Of a stretch of DNA of 64,000 nucleotides, positions 26,921-36,159 are shown piece after piece. The notes under the pieces are model-generated. The model saw only the letters and a list, made by a program, of their open reading frames with translations. It did not search any database and had not been told where the DNA came from. The position numbers were made by a program, and so were the translations under genes. Each line of letters begins with the position of its first letter. Position 1 is the first letter of the stretch. Source of the DNA: Hyphomicrobiales bacterium (lineage in GTDB: Bacteria; Pseudomonadota; Alphaproteobacteria; Rhizobiales; Rhizobiaceae); contig UBWZ01000010.1 in the NCBI GenBank assembly GCA_900469345.1, positions 166,794 to 230,793 of the forward strand, in the 5' to 3' direction.

Positions 26921-28168
26921 CTAGCGCGGAATGGTCGCCACCAGCCGGGTCAGGGCGGCCATGTGCCGGTTGCCGCGCAGGTCGAGCCGCAGTTCCTCCT
27001 CCTGCAGATGGTCGATGGCCGGCACGATCAGAATCTCCTCGCCGCTGATCGCGGTGCGGTCGCGGCCATTTTCCTTGGCAAAATAGAGCGCCTTGTCGGC
27101 AGAGTTGAGCAGCATGTCGAGATCGGCGGAATACGCCGGCGCAAGCGAGATGCCGGTGCTGACCGTCACCGACACCTGATGCTCTCCGATGCTGATTGTC
27201 CGGCGCTTCAGCGTGGTGCGGATGGCCTCGGCAATGATGGCGGCCTCGATCATATCCGAGACACGCAGGATCGAGGCAAACTCCTCGCCGCCGATCCGTC
27301 CGAACATGCCGCGGTCGCGCAGCGCGACCATGCCGATCTCGGCAAACCCGACAAGCACGGCGTCCCCGGCTTGGTGGCCGCAGCGGTCGTTGATCTCCTT
27401 GAAGCTGTCGAGGTCGAAATGCAGGAGCGCGATCAATGGCTTCTCACCATTGTCGACGATCCGCAGGGCGCTGAATTCATCGATCAGCCCACGCCGGTTG
27501 AGTGCGCCGGTGAGGGGATCCGTGACCGCCAACTGCTTCAGCTTGTCGGCGGTTCTGTCGGTCAGCATCTTCGCACCCATCACGATGCAGCCGATGAAGG
27601 TGACGCTTGCCGGGACGAACAGCCAGGACGCCGTCATCTGCATGGGCAGCGAAAACGGTTCATAGCGCAGGCATACGGCTGCGACCACGGCATTGAAGAT
27701 GAAGGGCAGTGCGAACAGTGCGGCCAGCACGTGGCGCGTCGAAATCAGGACGCTCTTGGGCTTTACGAGCAGATGGATCATCATGGCGAGAGCCATCATG
27801 TTGGCGAGGTTGTGGAGAACGATGCGGTTGGCGAGGGTTTCGCGAACCGGGGTGAGAAACATCCCTGCGATCCACATCAGTGCCGGGATGAGGATGTAAG
27901 GCTCGATCCGCCTGCGGTCGAACTGCATCATCCCGCCGGCCAGAAGCCCCATTCCGGTCAGCACCATTGTATTGGCAATCTCGATCGACAGAAAGTCCGG
28001 AATGGTGCCGCGAGCCAGGACCAGAAACGAACCGAGGCCGTGCAGGAGCAAGCCGGTTCCCCACGTCAGGTAGAAGTTTTCTCGATCGTAGCACCAGCGG
28101 GAAATCAGGAGAGCGGCGAGCGTCGTCACCTCTACTGTCCATATCATCAGCGCAGTCAGGATATCCAA
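26921..28168 (-). CDS. Diguanylate cyclase, membrane-bound, GGEEF motif
   Basis: About 415 residues. Six or so helices in the first 210 residues form an unknown sensor; then a GGDEF domain with GALNRRGLIDEF and the active-site GGEEF. It should make cyclic di-GMP. The inhibitory I-site RxxD, nine residues before GGEEF, reads RDRG, so product inhibition may be absent. I propose TTG 28168 (GGAGA upstream) over ATG 28276, which would add a basic non-membrane stretch. It has no partner gene here, though polysaccharide loci nearby are typical targets of this messenger. Confidence 0.87.
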   Translation of the reverse strand: MDILTALMIWTVEVTTLAALLISRWCYDRENFYLTWGTGLLLHGLGSFLVLARGTIPDFLSIEIANTMVLTGMGLLAGGMMQFDRRRIEPYILIPALMWIAGMFLTPVRETLANRIVLHNLANMMALAMMIHLLVKPKSVLISTRHVLAALFALPFIFNAVVAAVCLRYEPFSLPMQMTASWLFVPASVTFIGCIVMGAKMLTDRTADKLKQLAVTDPLTGALNRRGLIDEFSALRIVDNGEKPLIALLHFDLDSFKEINDRCGHQAGDAVLVGFAEIGMVALRDRGMFGRIGGEEFASILRVSDMIEAAIIAEAIRTTLKRRTISIGEHQVSVTVSTGISLAPAYSADLDMLLNSADKALYFAKENGRDRTAISGEEILIVPAIDHLQEEELRLDLRGNRHMAALTRLVATIPR

Positions 28169-28331
28169 AGTGCTCTCCGCGGCTCGAACGCGCGCGCATT
28201 CTAGGGCGAACACTTTAAGATGACGTTTCGCAATAAATTGCTGTCGCCGGCTGCGCCTTGATAGGATTTGCGGCACGGCGCATGCGGATTGCCATTCACT
28301 CGACCTTTACCCTGAGCAGCAAAGTCTGTGT

Positions 28332-28347
28332 ACGATCTCCGGATCGT
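28332..28347. promoter_or_regulatory. Small hairpin in clpP upstream region
   Basis: ACGATC (28332-28337) and GATCGT (28342-28347) are perfect arms around TCCG, which would be a stable UNCG-type loop in RNA. It may be an operator, or the end of a transcript. It lies about 190 bases before clpP. Confidence 0.4.
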
Positions 28348-28434
28348 CGCTCAACAGGGCTGCGCTGCCAGATGCTCTGGATTACCCCTCACGACGGCGC
28401 ATCCAACGGCGGTTAAGGATATCGGCCTCTCCGT

Positions 28435-28464
28435 CTTGAAGTACCGGGCGATGACACTCTATGT
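28435..28464 (+). promoter_or_regulatory. Candidate heat-shock (sigma-32) promoter of clpP
   Basis: CTTGAAG (28435-28441), 15 bases, CTCTATGT (28457-28464). The first box matches the sigma-32 -35 element CTTGAAA in six of seven bases; the second matches CCCCATnT in six of eight. It lies about 70 bases before the clpP start. Confidence 0.5.
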
Positions 28465-28535
28465 AGGGGATGACCAATTCCAATGATTCCGGAGCGCACC
28501 GCTGCCTTCGGCAAGGCATTTGACAAAGGACGGAC

Positions 28536-29168
28536 ATGAGAAATCCAGTTGATACCGCAATGGCCCTCGTGCCGATGGTCGTAGAGCAGACCAACCGCGG
28601 TGAGCGCTCCTACGACATTTTCTCGCGCCTGCTCAAGGAACGCATCATTTTTCTGACCGGTCCGGTGGAAGATCAGATGGCGTCCCTGGTATGCGCGCAG
28701 CTGCTTTTCCTGGAAGCGGAAAATCCGAAGAAGGAAATCGCGCTCTACATCAACTCGCCGGGCGGCGTGGTCACGGCCGGCATGGCGATCTACGACACCA
28801 TGCAGTTCATCAAGCCCGCCGTGTCGACGCTCTGCGTCGGGCAGGCGGCATCGATGGGCTCGCTGCTGCTGGCCGCCGGCGAGAAGGGCATGCGCTTCAC
28901 CACGCCCAATTCGCGGATCATGGTTCACCAGCCCTCAGGCGGCTACCAGGGCCAGGCGAGTGACATCGAACGGCATGCGCGCGACATCATCAAGATGAAG
29001 CGTCGTCTGAACGAGGTGTACGTCAAGCACACCGGCCGGACCTATGAAGAAGTTGAAAAGACGCTCGACCGTGACCATTTCATGGATTCGGACGAGGCCA
29101 TGAACTGGGGTGTTGTCGACAAAATCCTGACCTCGCGTCTGGAAATGGAAGGCGGCTCAGCGGATTGA
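28536..29168 (+). CDS. clpP: ATP-dependent Clp protease, proteolytic subunit
   Basis: 210 residues. Catalytic triad Ser106 (GQAASMGS), His131 (MVHQPSGG) and Asp180 (DRDHFMD). The N-terminal [19 protein letters not shown] propeptide-like region and [15 protein letters not shown] are typical. It forms a 14-mer chamber fed by ClpX, encoded next, and ClpA. A sigma-32-like promoter lies upstream. clpP and clpX are separated by 276 bases, so clpX may also have its own promoter. Confidence 0.97.
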   Translation: MRNPVDTAMALVPMVVEQTNRGERSYDIFSRLLKERIIFLTGPVEDQMASLVCAQLLFLEAENPKKEIALYINSPGGVVTAGMAIYDTMQFIKPAVSTLCVGQAASMGSLLLAAGEKGMRFTTPNSRIMVHQPSGGYQGQASDIERHARDIIKMKRRLNEVYVKHTGRTYEEVEKTLDRDHFMDSDEAMNWGVVDKILTSRLEMEGGSAD

Positions 29169-29444
29169 CGATGAGCAAGGCTCCGCAACCACTCGGTTTG
29201 ATCTCGACAAATTGAGGGGTTTCAAGTCTTACGGAACGCGCTATTAGTACATATGAAAGCTGTGTTGAGGTATTATGACATGGCATGTGCTTCAGGGGTT
29301 TCGTTGCCGCCGGTCAGGAGTAGGGCCTCCACCGGTAGAGTACCCCAAGGCAGAGGTTGGCGCGGGATGACCCGGGCCGGCCGACAGCGGTAAAGTGGAC
29401 CGCGCCGTCCCGGACGGACAGCGGAGTGCTGGAAGGAAAGTGAT

Positions 29445-30722
29445 ATGAGCAAGGTCAGCAGCGGCAACGGCGGCGACTCCAAGAACACATTGTACTGCTC
29501 GTTCTGCGGGAAGAGTCAGCACGAAGTCCGGAAACTGATCGCCGGGCCGACCGTCTTCATTTGCGATGAATGCGTCGAATTGTGCATGGACATCATCCGC
29601 GAAGAGAACAAGAGCTCGATGGTGAAGTCGCGCGACGGGGTTCCGACGCCGCAGGACATCATCAAGGTTCTCGACGAGTACGTCATCGGCCAGAAGCAGG
29701 CAAAGCGTATCCTGTCGGTGGCCGTCCACAATCATTACAAGCGCCTCGCGCACGCCTCCAAGGGCGGCGACGTCGAGCTTGCGAAGTCGAACATCATGTT
29801 GGTCGGACCGACGGGCTGCGGCAAGACCTATCTTGCCCAGACGCTGGCGCGAATCATCGACGTTCCCTTCACCATGGCTGATGCAACGACCCTGACCGAA
29901 GCCGGCTACGTCGGCGAGGACGTCGAAAACATCATCCTGAAGCTGCTTCAGGCCGCCGACTACAATGTCGAGCGCGCCCAGCGCGGCATCGTCTACATCG
30001 ACGAAGTCGACAAGATTTCGCGCAAGTCCGACAATCCGTCGATCACGCGCGACGTTTCCGGCGAAGGCGTGCAGCAGGCACTGCTGAAAATCATGGAAGG
30101 CACGGTTGCCTCCGTTCCTCCGCAGGGCGGCCGCAAGCATCCACAGCAGGAATTCCTGCAGGTGGACACGACCAACATCCTGTTCATCTGCGGCGGCGCC
30201 TTTGCAGGTCTCGACAAGATCATCTCGGCACGCGGTGAAAAGACGTCGATCGGCTTTGGCGCGTCCGTCAAGTCTGCCGATGATCGTCGCGTCGGTGAGG
30301 TGCTGCGCGAACTCGAACCGGAAGATCTGGTGAAGTTCGGCCTGATTCCGGAATTCATCGGCCGTCTGCCGGTCCTGGCGACGCTGGAAGACCTGGACGA
30401 GGATGCCCTGATCCAGATCCTGTCCGAGCCGAAGAACGCGCTGATCAAGCAGTACCAGCGCCTGTTCGAGATGGAAGATGTCGAACTGACCTTCCACGAG
30501 GACGCTTTGCGCGAGATCGCCAAGAAGGCGATCGTGCGCAAGACCGGCGCCCGCGGCCTTCGTTCGATCATGGAAAAGATCCTGCTCGACACGATGTTCG
30601 AACTTCCGGCGCTGGAAGGTGTCCGCGAAGTGGTCATCTCGGAAGAGGTGGTTCGTGGCTCGGCCCGCCCGCTTTACATCTACGCCGATCGCCAGGAAGA
30701 AAAGGCCAATGCTTCCGCGTGA
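29445..30722 (+). CDS. clpX: Clp protease ATP-binding subunit ClpX
   Basis: 425 residues. The N-terminal zinc-binding domain has two Cys pairs (CSFCGK and CDECVELC), then an AAA+ module with Walker A GPTGCGKT, Walker [10 protein letters not shown], and the pore loop GYVGEDVE. The IGF loop for ClpP docking is seen as [10 protein letters not shown]. It unfolds substrates into ClpP. Start ATG 29445 after GGAAGGAAAG. Ends with a clear terminator. Confidence 0.98.
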   Translation: MSKVSSGNGGDSKNTLYCSFCGKSQHEVRKLIAGPTVFICDECVELCMDIIREENKSSMVKSRDGVPTPQDIIKVLDEYVIGQKQAKRILSVAVHNHYKRLAHASKGGDVELAKSNIMLVGPTGCGKTYLAQTLARIIDVPFTMADATTLTEAGYVGEDVENIILKLLQAADYNVERAQRGIVYIDEVDKISRKSDNPSITRDVSGEGVQQALLKIMEGTVASVPPQGGRKHPQQEFLQVDTTNILFICGGAFAGLDKIISARGEKTSIGFGASVKSADDRRVGEVLRELEPEDLVKFGLIPEFIGRLPVLATLEDLDEDALIQILSEPKNALIKQYQRLFEMEDVELTFHEDALREIAKKAIVRKTGARGLRSIMEKILLDTMFELPALEGVREVVISEEVVRGSARPLYIYADRQEEKANASA

Positions 30723-30750
30723 GGCTTTGCCGATCCTGCGTCATCGTGAA

Positions 30751-30774
30751 GAGGCCCCGTCGGGGCCTCTTTTA
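30751..30774 (+). terminator. clpX terminator
   Basis: GAGGCCCCG and CGGGGCCTC arms (30751-30769) with a tiny loop, followed by TTTTA. It is 28 bases after the clpX stop. Confidence 0.85.
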
Positions 30775-31016
30775 CGTTGAGGCGAGCGGAAAGAACGCCG
30801 GGCATCATTTCTGCATCGCAAGGAATAGCACCATATTCCTCTTGCAATGCAATGACGGCGGGAAGATCATGGTCGTTCAGGCTGCTTCGCTAGAGAGTCT
30901 GGTCTCTCTGAACCGCGCGGATCGATGCTCCTGTTCTCTGCCATGTGCGGCGTAGCGTTTGTGTGAGCGTCTTGTAATGCCTCCGTCACAATAGGGCCGG
31001 TGGCGGTGCTGCAAGG

Positions 31017-31045
31017 CTTGAAATCAAAATTCGGAAACTCCACTT
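31017..31045 (+). promoter_or_regulatory. Candidate heat-shock (sigma-32) promoter of lon
   Basis: CTTGAAA (31017-31023), a perfect -35 element, then 14 bases and CTCCACTT (31038-31045), six of eight to CCCCATnT. It is about 72 bases before the lon start. Confidence 0.5.
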
Positions 31046-31062
31046 TGAGCGGGAGTGAAATG

Positions 31063-31098
31063 CCTGGGTGAATTCCCAGGTACATCCCGGAAACGGGA
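31063..31098 (+). promoter_or_regulatory. Two tandem hairpins in the lon 5' leader
   Basis: CCTGGG (31063-31068) pairs CCCAGG (31075-31080). TCCCG (31085-31089) pairs CGGGA (31094-31098) around a GAAA tetraloop. The second ends just before the ribosome site GGAAAGG. No arm pairs with the ribosome site, so a simple thermometer is unlikely; transcript stability or protein binding is possible. Confidence 0.5.
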
Positions 31099-31116
31099 CG
31101 ATGGAAAGGAAATATC

Positions 31117-33537
31117 ATGACGAATTCAACGTCTGCGGCACCTGGCGGCGAAACCTATCCCGTCCTGCCCCTGCGCGACATTGTGGTCTTCCCGCACATG
31201 ATCGTGCCCCTGTTCGTCGGACGGGAGAAGTCGATCCGTGCGCTTGAAGAGGTGATGGGTTCCGACAAGCAGATCATGCTCGTCACCCAGATCAATGCCA
31301 GCGACGACGACCCGGAACCCTCGGCGATCTACAAGGTCGGCACCGTTGCCAATGTCCTGCAGCTGCTGAAACTTCCTGACGGTACCGTCAAGGTGCTGGT
31401 GGAAGGCCGTGCGCGCGCCAAGATCGATCAGTACACCGATCGTGAGGACTTCTATGAAGCAACTGCCAATACGCTCGAAGAGCCGGAAGAAGATGCGGTC
31501 GAGGTCGAGGCTCTGTCTCGCTCGGTCGTTTCCGAGTTCGAGAACTACGTCAAGCTGAACAAGAAGATTTCTCCGGAAGTCGTTGGCGCCGCAAGCCAGA
31601 TCGAGGACTACTCGAAGCTGGCCGATACCGTTGCCTCGCATCTGTCGATCAAGATCACCGAGAAGCAGGAAATGCTCGAAACCGTCAGCATCAAGCTGCG
31701 GCTCGAAAAGGCGCTCGGCTTCATGGAAGGCGAGATTTCTGTTCTTCAGGTTGAGAAGCGCATCCGTTCGCGCGTCAAGCGCCAGATGGAAAAGACCCAG
31801 CGCGAATATTACCTCAACGAACAGATGAAGGCGATCCAGAAGGAACTCGGCGACGGCGAGGAAGGCCGCGACGAGATGGCCGAACTGGAAGAGCGCATCT
31901 CCAAGACGAAGCTCTCCAAGGAAGCCCGCGAGAAGGCGGATGCCGAACTGAAGAAGCTGCGTCAGATGAGCCCGATGTCGGCCGAAGCGACGGTGGTCCG
32001 CAACTACCTCGACTGGCTGCTCGGTATTCCGTGGAACAAGAAGTCGAAGATCAAGACCGACCTCAACAGCGCCGAGCAAGTTCTCGAGCTGGATCACTTC
32101 GGCCTCGAGAAGGTCAAGGAACGCATCGTCGAATATCTCGCCGTGCAGGCCCGCGCCACCAAGCTCAAGGGCCCGATCCTGTGCCTCGTCGGCCCTCCCG
32201 GCGTCGGCAAGACGTCGCTCGCCCAGTCGATTGCCAAGGCGACAGGCCGCGAATACGTGCGCATGGCACTTGGCGGCGTTCGTGACGAAGCCGAAATCCG
32301 TGGCCACCGCCGCACCTACATCGGTTCGATGCCCGGCAAGGTCATCCAGTCGATGAAGAAGGCGAAGAAGTCCAACCCGCTCTTCCTGCTCGACGAGATC
32401 GACAAGATGGGCCAAGACTTCCGCGGCGACCCGTCTTCGGCCCTGCTCGAAGTGCTCGATCCGGCCCAGAACTCGACGTTCATGGACCATTATCTGGAAG
32501 TCGAATACGACCTTTCGGACGTGATGTTCATCACCACGGCAAACACGCTAAATATCCCGGCGCCGCTGATGGACCGCATGGAAGTGATCCGCATCGCTGG
32601 CTACACGGAAGACGAAAAGCGCGAGATCGCAAAGCGTCACCTTCTGCCCAAGGCGATCAAGGAACATGCCCTGCAGCCGCATGAGTTTTCGGTCAGCGAC
32701 GACGCCCTGATGGCGATCAGCCAGCAGTACACCCGTGAGGCCGGCGTCCGTAACTTTGAACGGGAACTGATGAAGCTCGCCCGCAAGGCCGTGACCGAGA
32801 TCATCAAGGGCAAGTCGAAGTCGGTCGCGGTGACCGCTGCCAACATCGACGACTATCTGGGCGTTCCGCGCTTCCGCCATGGCGAAGCCGAACGCGAAGA
32901 TCAGGTCGGTGTGGTCACCGGTCTCGCCTGGACCGAGGTCGGTGGCGAACTGCTGACGATCGAAGGCGTGATGATGCCCGGCAAGGGCCGCATGACGGTG
33001 ACCGGCAACCTCAAGGAGGTGATGAAGGAATCGATTTCCGCCGCGGCATCCTATGTCCGTTCGCGCGCCGTCGATTTCGGCATCGAGCCGCCGCGCTTCG
33101 ACAAGTCGGACATCCACGTCCATGTGCCGGAAGGTGCAACGCCGAAGGACGGCCCGTCTGCCGGCGTCGGCATGGCGACGGCGATCGTCTCGATCATGAC
33201 CGGCATTCCTGTCCGTAAGGACGTGGCCATGACCGGCGAGATCACCCTGCGTGGTCGTGTGCTGCCCATCGGCGGCCTCAAGGAGAAGCTCCTGGCGGCG
33301 TTGCGCGGCAACATCAAGGTGGTTCTGATCCCGGAAGAGAATGCCAAGGATCTGGCAGAAATTCCGGATAACGTGAAGAACAACATGGAGATCATCCCTG
33401 TGTCCCGTATGGGCGAGGTGATCAAGCACGCGCTTGTCCGCAGGCCCGAGCCGATCGAATGGGATGGTACCGTGGAAACGCCTGTCATCGCGACCGTCGA
33501 TGGCGTCGACGACACCGGCACCATACTGGCGCACTGA
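31117..33537 (+). CDS. lon: ATP-dependent protease La
   Basis: 806 residues. N-terminal LAN domain ([20 protein letters not shown]), coiled coil, AAA+ module (Walker [10 protein letters not shown], Walker [11 protein letters not shown]), and C-terminal protease domain with catalytic Ser681 (KDGPSAGVG) and Lys724 (in GGLKEKLLA). It degrades damaged and regulatory proteins in the cytoplasm. In rhizobia Lon also affects exopolysaccharide level, and in related bacteria it degrades cell-cycle regulators. A heat-shock promoter and structured leader lie upstream, and a terminator downstream. Confidence 0.98.
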   Translation: MTNSTSAAPGGETYPVLPLRDIVVFPHMIVPLFVGREKSIRALEEVMGSDKQIMLVTQINASDDDPEPSAIYKVGTVANVLQLLKLPDGTVKVLVEGRARAKIDQYTDREDFYEATANTLEEPEEDAVEVEALSRSVVSEFENYVKLNKKISPEVVGAASQIEDYSKLADTVASHLSIKITEKQEMLETVSIKLRLEKALGFMEGEISVLQVEKRIRSRVKRQMEKTQREYYLNEQMKAIQKELGDGEEGRDEMAELEERISKTKLSKEAREKADAELKKLRQMSPMSAEATVVRNYLDWLLGIPWNKKSKIKTDLNSAEQVLELDHFGLEKVKERIVEYLAVQARATKLKGPILCLVGPPGVGKTSLAQSIAKATGREYVRMALGGVRDEAEIRGHRRTYIGSMPGKVIQSMKKAKKSNPLFLLDEIDKMGQDFRGDPSSALLEVLDPAQNSTFMDHYLEVEYDLSDVMFITTANTLNIPAPLMDRMEVIRIAGYTEDEKREIAKRHLLPKAIKEHALQPHEFSVSDDALMAISQQYTREAGVRNFERELMKLARKAVTEIIKGKSKSVAVTAANIDDYLGVPRFRHGEAEREDQVGVVTGLAWTEVGGELLTIEGVMMPGKGRMTVTGNLKEVMKESISAAASYVRSRAVDFGIEPPRFDKSDIHVHVPEGATPKDGPSAGVGMATAIVSIMTGIPVRKDVAMTGEITLRGRVLPIGGLKEKLLAALRGNIKVVLIPEENAKDLAEIPDNVKNNMEIIPVSRMGEVIKHALVRRPEPIEWDGTVETPVIATVDGVDDTGTILAH

Positions 33538-33575
33538 GCGGGCCCACCATCTCGCCACGATTGATATGAACTGTG

Positions 33576-33605
33576 AAAAAAGCCGGTTTTAAGCCGGCTT
33601 TTTTT
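33576..33605 (+). terminator. lon terminator
   Basis: AAAAAAGCCGG (33576-33586) and CCGGCTTTTTT (33594-33604) form a strong hairpin ending in a T run, 38 bases past the lon stop. Being symmetric it would stop transcription from both sides. Confidence 0.92.
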
Positions 33606-33681
33606 GTGAAAAATCCCTGAGACCCCTTGTTTTTCAGGCCGCAGAGGGGCTTTTGGGTTGCCAAGTGCCGATCGCTAACTA

Positions 33682-33697
33682 TTGTCGGCGCCGATAA
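33682..33697. promoter_or_regulatory. GC-core dyad before hupB
   Basis: TTGTCGGCGCCGATAA, a 16-base dyad with one mismatched pair, 37 bases before the hupB start. It could be a repressor site over the promoter. No known regulator is assigned. Confidence 0.35.
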
Positions 33698-33733
33698 CGA
33701 ATCGTTCCCAAAACCGTTGAAAGGGGTGGAAAC

Positions 33734-34009
33734 ATGAACAAGACCGAATTGGTATCCGCAGTAGCCGAGAAGGCTGGTCTCTCCAAGGCCGATGCCACAT
33801 CCGCAGTGGATGCCGTTTTCGAGACTGTGCAGGCTGAACTGAAGAATGGTGGCGATATCCGTCTCGCCGGCTTCGGCAGCTTCTCCGTTTCCCGTCGTGA
33901 AGCTTCCAAGGGACGCAATCCGTCCACCGGCGCTGAAGTCGACATTCCGGCACGCAACGTGCCGAAGTTCTCGGCCGGCAAGGGCCTCAAGGAAGCTGTA
34001 AACAGCTAA
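33734..34009 (+). CDS. hupB: DNA-binding protein HU
   Basis: 91 residues. MNKTELVSAVAEKAGLSKAD begins the helical body; GFGSFSVSRREASKGRNPSTGAEV holds the beta arm with the minor-groove RNPxTG tip; the end VPKFSAGKGLKEAVN is standard. A histone-like nucleoid protein. lon-hupB is the usual gene order in proteobacteria. Its own promoter is likely after the lon terminator. Confidence 0.98.
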   Translation: MNKTELVSAVAEKAGLSKADATSAVDAVFETVQAELKNGGDIRLAGFGSFSVSRREASKGRNPSTGAEVDIPARNVPKFSAGKGLKEAVNS

Positions 34010-34048
34010 TCCTGACCTGATCCGCAGTCGCGCTTCGGCGCGCTGTCG

Positions 34049-34074
34049 AAGCCCGGCGCAAGCCGGGCTTTTTT
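34049..34074 (+). terminator. hupB terminator
   Basis: AAGCCCGGC (34049-34057), GCAA tetraloop, GCCGGGCTT (34062-34070), then TTTT. Perfect nine-pair stem. Confidence 0.93.
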
Positions 34075-34206
34075 CGTTTCGTGACCGGGCGCGCAGCCGT
34101 CCCGACAAACCCGTTCACGAAAGCTTGTGGCCGACCTGTCACGGCACTGTCATCCGCCCTGCCTAAACGGGCAGTTCGATGGCTTTAAAAGCAGAAGGGA
34201 ATTTAC

Positions 34207-34806
34207 GTGAAATCGATGATCGTTGCAGCAGCCATGCTGTGTGCCTCCGCCGCCGTGGCCAGCGCCGAATACGTCTCCTACCTGGACTTTCCCCAGCCAG
34301 ACAATGACGGCAAGGAATTTTACGTCGCCATCGAAATTCCCCAGGGCAGCTTCACGAAATACGAGATCGACGCCAAGACGGGCCACATCGTCGTCGACCG
34401 CTACCAGTCCATGCCGGTGGTCTATCCCGCCAATTACGGCTCGATCACAAGCTCGCTCGGTGGCGATGGCGACCCTCTCGATGCGCTCGTCTATTCGCGC
34501 GAGCCCATCGTGCCCGGCGCCATCATCAAGGTGCGCCCGATCGGCGTGCTGAAAATGATTGATGGCGGCGAATCCGACAACAAGGTGGTTGCGGTTCCGA
34601 CCACCGATATCGATCCGAGCTACGACACGATCAAGGAAGTCTCGGATCTGCCGCAGATCGAGCAGCAGCGCTTGCAGGCGTTTTTCCAGGTCTACAAACA
34701 GCTTCCCGCCAAGCGCAAGGTGGTGGAAGTGAACGGCTTCGATGCGGCCGCCAAGGCCGAGGGTGAAGTGGCTGAGGCGATCCGCAGTTACAGCCAGAAG
34801 AAATAG
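34207..34806 (+). CDS. ppa: Family I inorganic pyrophosphatase with signal peptide
   Basis: 199 residues. The first ~20 (MKSMIVAAAMLCASAAVASA) are a clear Sec signal peptide ending AxA, so the enzyme is predicted to be exported. The rest is a full soluble pyrophosphatase: EIPQGSFTKYEID, DRYQSMPVVYPANYG, metal-binding DGDPLDALV, and MIDGGESDNK keeping both Asp and the Lys, plus FFQVYKQL near the end. All catalytic residues I know are kept. Cytoplasmic forms lack such a leader, so this is probably a second, periplasmic copy. It has its own terminator. Confidence 0.88.
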   Translation: MKSMIVAAAMLCASAAVASAEYVSYLDFPQPDNDGKEFYVAIEIPQGSFTKYEIDAKTGHIVVDRYQSMPVVYPANYGSITSSLGGDGDPLDALVYSREPIVPGAIIKVRPIGVLKMIDGGESDNKVVAVPTTDIDPSYDTIKEVSDLPQIEQQRLQAFFQVYKQLPAKRKVVEVNGFDAAAKAEGEVAEAIRSYSQKK

Positions 34807-34838
34807 GTGGCGGGCGCAACCATAACGCCATCAACAGG

Positions 34839-34870
34839 AAAAGGCCGGGTGCTGCATGCCCCGGCCTTTT
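34839..34870 (+). terminator. Terminator of the exported pyrophosphatase gene
   Basis: AAAAGGCCGGG (34839-34849) and CCCGGCCTTTT (34860-34870), 11 perfect pairs around a ten-base loop, 33 bases past the stop. Confidence 0.92.
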
Positions 34871-34929
34871 CTTGCCGCATTACGTGACTTAAGTCTGGCG
34901 TTCCCTATGTGTTCGCGTTAGACGAGTCG

Positions 34930-36159
34930 ATGACTTCATTCAGTTTCATCCATGCGGCCGATCTTCATCTGGGCAGCCCTTTCCAGGGCCTGGCCCTGAA
35001 GGACGCGGGCGTTGCCGAGATGTTCATCGAGGCAAGCCGCAAGGCCTTTGCTGCTCTCGTGGATCAGGCGCTGGAGCGCAAGGTCGACTTCTTCATCGTC
35101 GCCGGCGACGTCTATGACGGCGACTGGAAGGACAACAAGATCGGGCTGTTCTTCAACCGGGAAGTGGCGCGGCTGGAGCGCGGGGGCATCCCGGTCTTCC
35201 TGCTGAAGGGCAATCATGACGCTGAAAGCGTCATCACCCGCACCATCACGCTTCCCGCCAACGTCAGCGATTTCCCGGTGGCGAAGCCTGGCACATTCAA
35301 GATCCCGCACTTGAAGGTCGCGCTGCACGGACAGGGATTTGCCGAGCGGTCCGCTACCGATAACCTGGCGCTGTCCTATCCGCAGCCGGAGCCGGGATGG
35401 TTCAACATCGGCGTCCTTCACACCTCGCTCACCGGTCGGGAGCCGCATGCCTCCTATGCGCCCTGTTCCGTGGAGGACCTCCGATCGCGCGGCTATGACT
35501 ATTGGGCGCTCGGCCATGTGCATGATTTCGAAATCGTCGCACAGGATCCGCTGATCGTGTTTCCCGGCAACCTGCAGGGGCGCAGCATCCGTGAACAGGG
35601 CGCCAAGGGTGCCGTTCTCATCACCGTCGAAGACGGACGCGCGTCGCATGAACGCATCATCGTCGACGGTGCGCGGTTTGCGGAGTATGCGCTGGCGGTC
35701 GAGCCTGAGGAGAACCTGCCCGGCCTGCTGCGCCGCCTGGAGGCTTCGCTGGACGAAGTCGCCGAACGGATGGAGGGCCGGCCCCTGGCACTGCGCGTCC
35801 GGCTGACGGGACGCACGGCCCTGCGCGGCGAACTCCTGTCGCGTGTCCAGGATCTGCGCGACGAGGTGCAGGCGGCCTGCCACCGGTGCCACCAGGACAT
35901 CTGGCTTGAAAAGCTGGATCTGCGGCTGGAGCCGCCCTTGGCGCCGGAGAGTTCTGAGCCGGGACTGGCGCTGGAAGGCCTGCTGTCGGCGTCGGAATTT
36001 CCAGAGGAACTGCTGGCGGAAGCGGAGGCGAGGCTTGCAGAAATCAGTGCCCGGTTGCCAGGCGGACTGGGGGCTGGCGAGCTTGCCCTTGGCGCGGATG
36101 CGCGGGGTCTGCTTTCCGAAGCTCGCGATCTTCTTCTGGCAAGAGCGGTGCGGACCTGA
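34930..36159 (+). CDS. YhaO-like DNA repair exonuclease (SbcD/Mre11 family)
   Basis: 409 residues. Calcineurin-type metallophosphoesterase motifs in order: HAADLHLGSPF, VAGDVYDGDW, LKGNHDAES, and later YWALGHVHDFE with VFPGNLQGRS. These bind two Mn ions for nuclease action. The C-terminal ~130 residues are a capping region seen in YhaO. Its stop overlaps the start of the partner ATPase by one base, so they act as a pair, probably on broken or hairpin DNA ends. Start ATG 34930; GTG 34909 is an alternative. Confidence 0.87.
   Translation: MTSFSFIHAADLHLGSPFQGLALKDAGVAEMFIEASRKAFAALVDQALERKVDFFIVAGDVYDGDWKDNKIGLFFNREVARLERGGIPVFLLKGNHDAESVITRTITLPANVSDFPVAKPGTFKIPHLKVALHGQGFAERSATDNLALSYPQPEPGWFNIGVLHTSLTGREPHASYAPCSVEDLRSRGYDYWALGHVHDFEIVAQDPLIVFPGNLQGRSIREQGAKGAVLITVEDGRASHERIIVDGARFAEYALAVEPEENLPGLLRRLEASLDEVAERMEGRPLALRVRLTGRTALRGELLSRVQDLRDEVQAACHRCHQDIWLEKLDLRLEPPLAPESSEPGLALEGLLSASEFPEELLAEAEARLAEISARLPGGLGAGELALGADARGLLSEARDLLLARAVRT

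Larger units (their letters stand above)
30723..31116. promoter_or_regulatory. clpX-lon intergenic region
   Basis: 394 bases without a gene. It holds the clpX terminator (30751-30774), a sigma-32-like promoter (31017-31045) and two hairpins in the lon leader (31063-31098). I see no small ORF with a good ribosome site in the remaining part. Confidence 0.6.
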
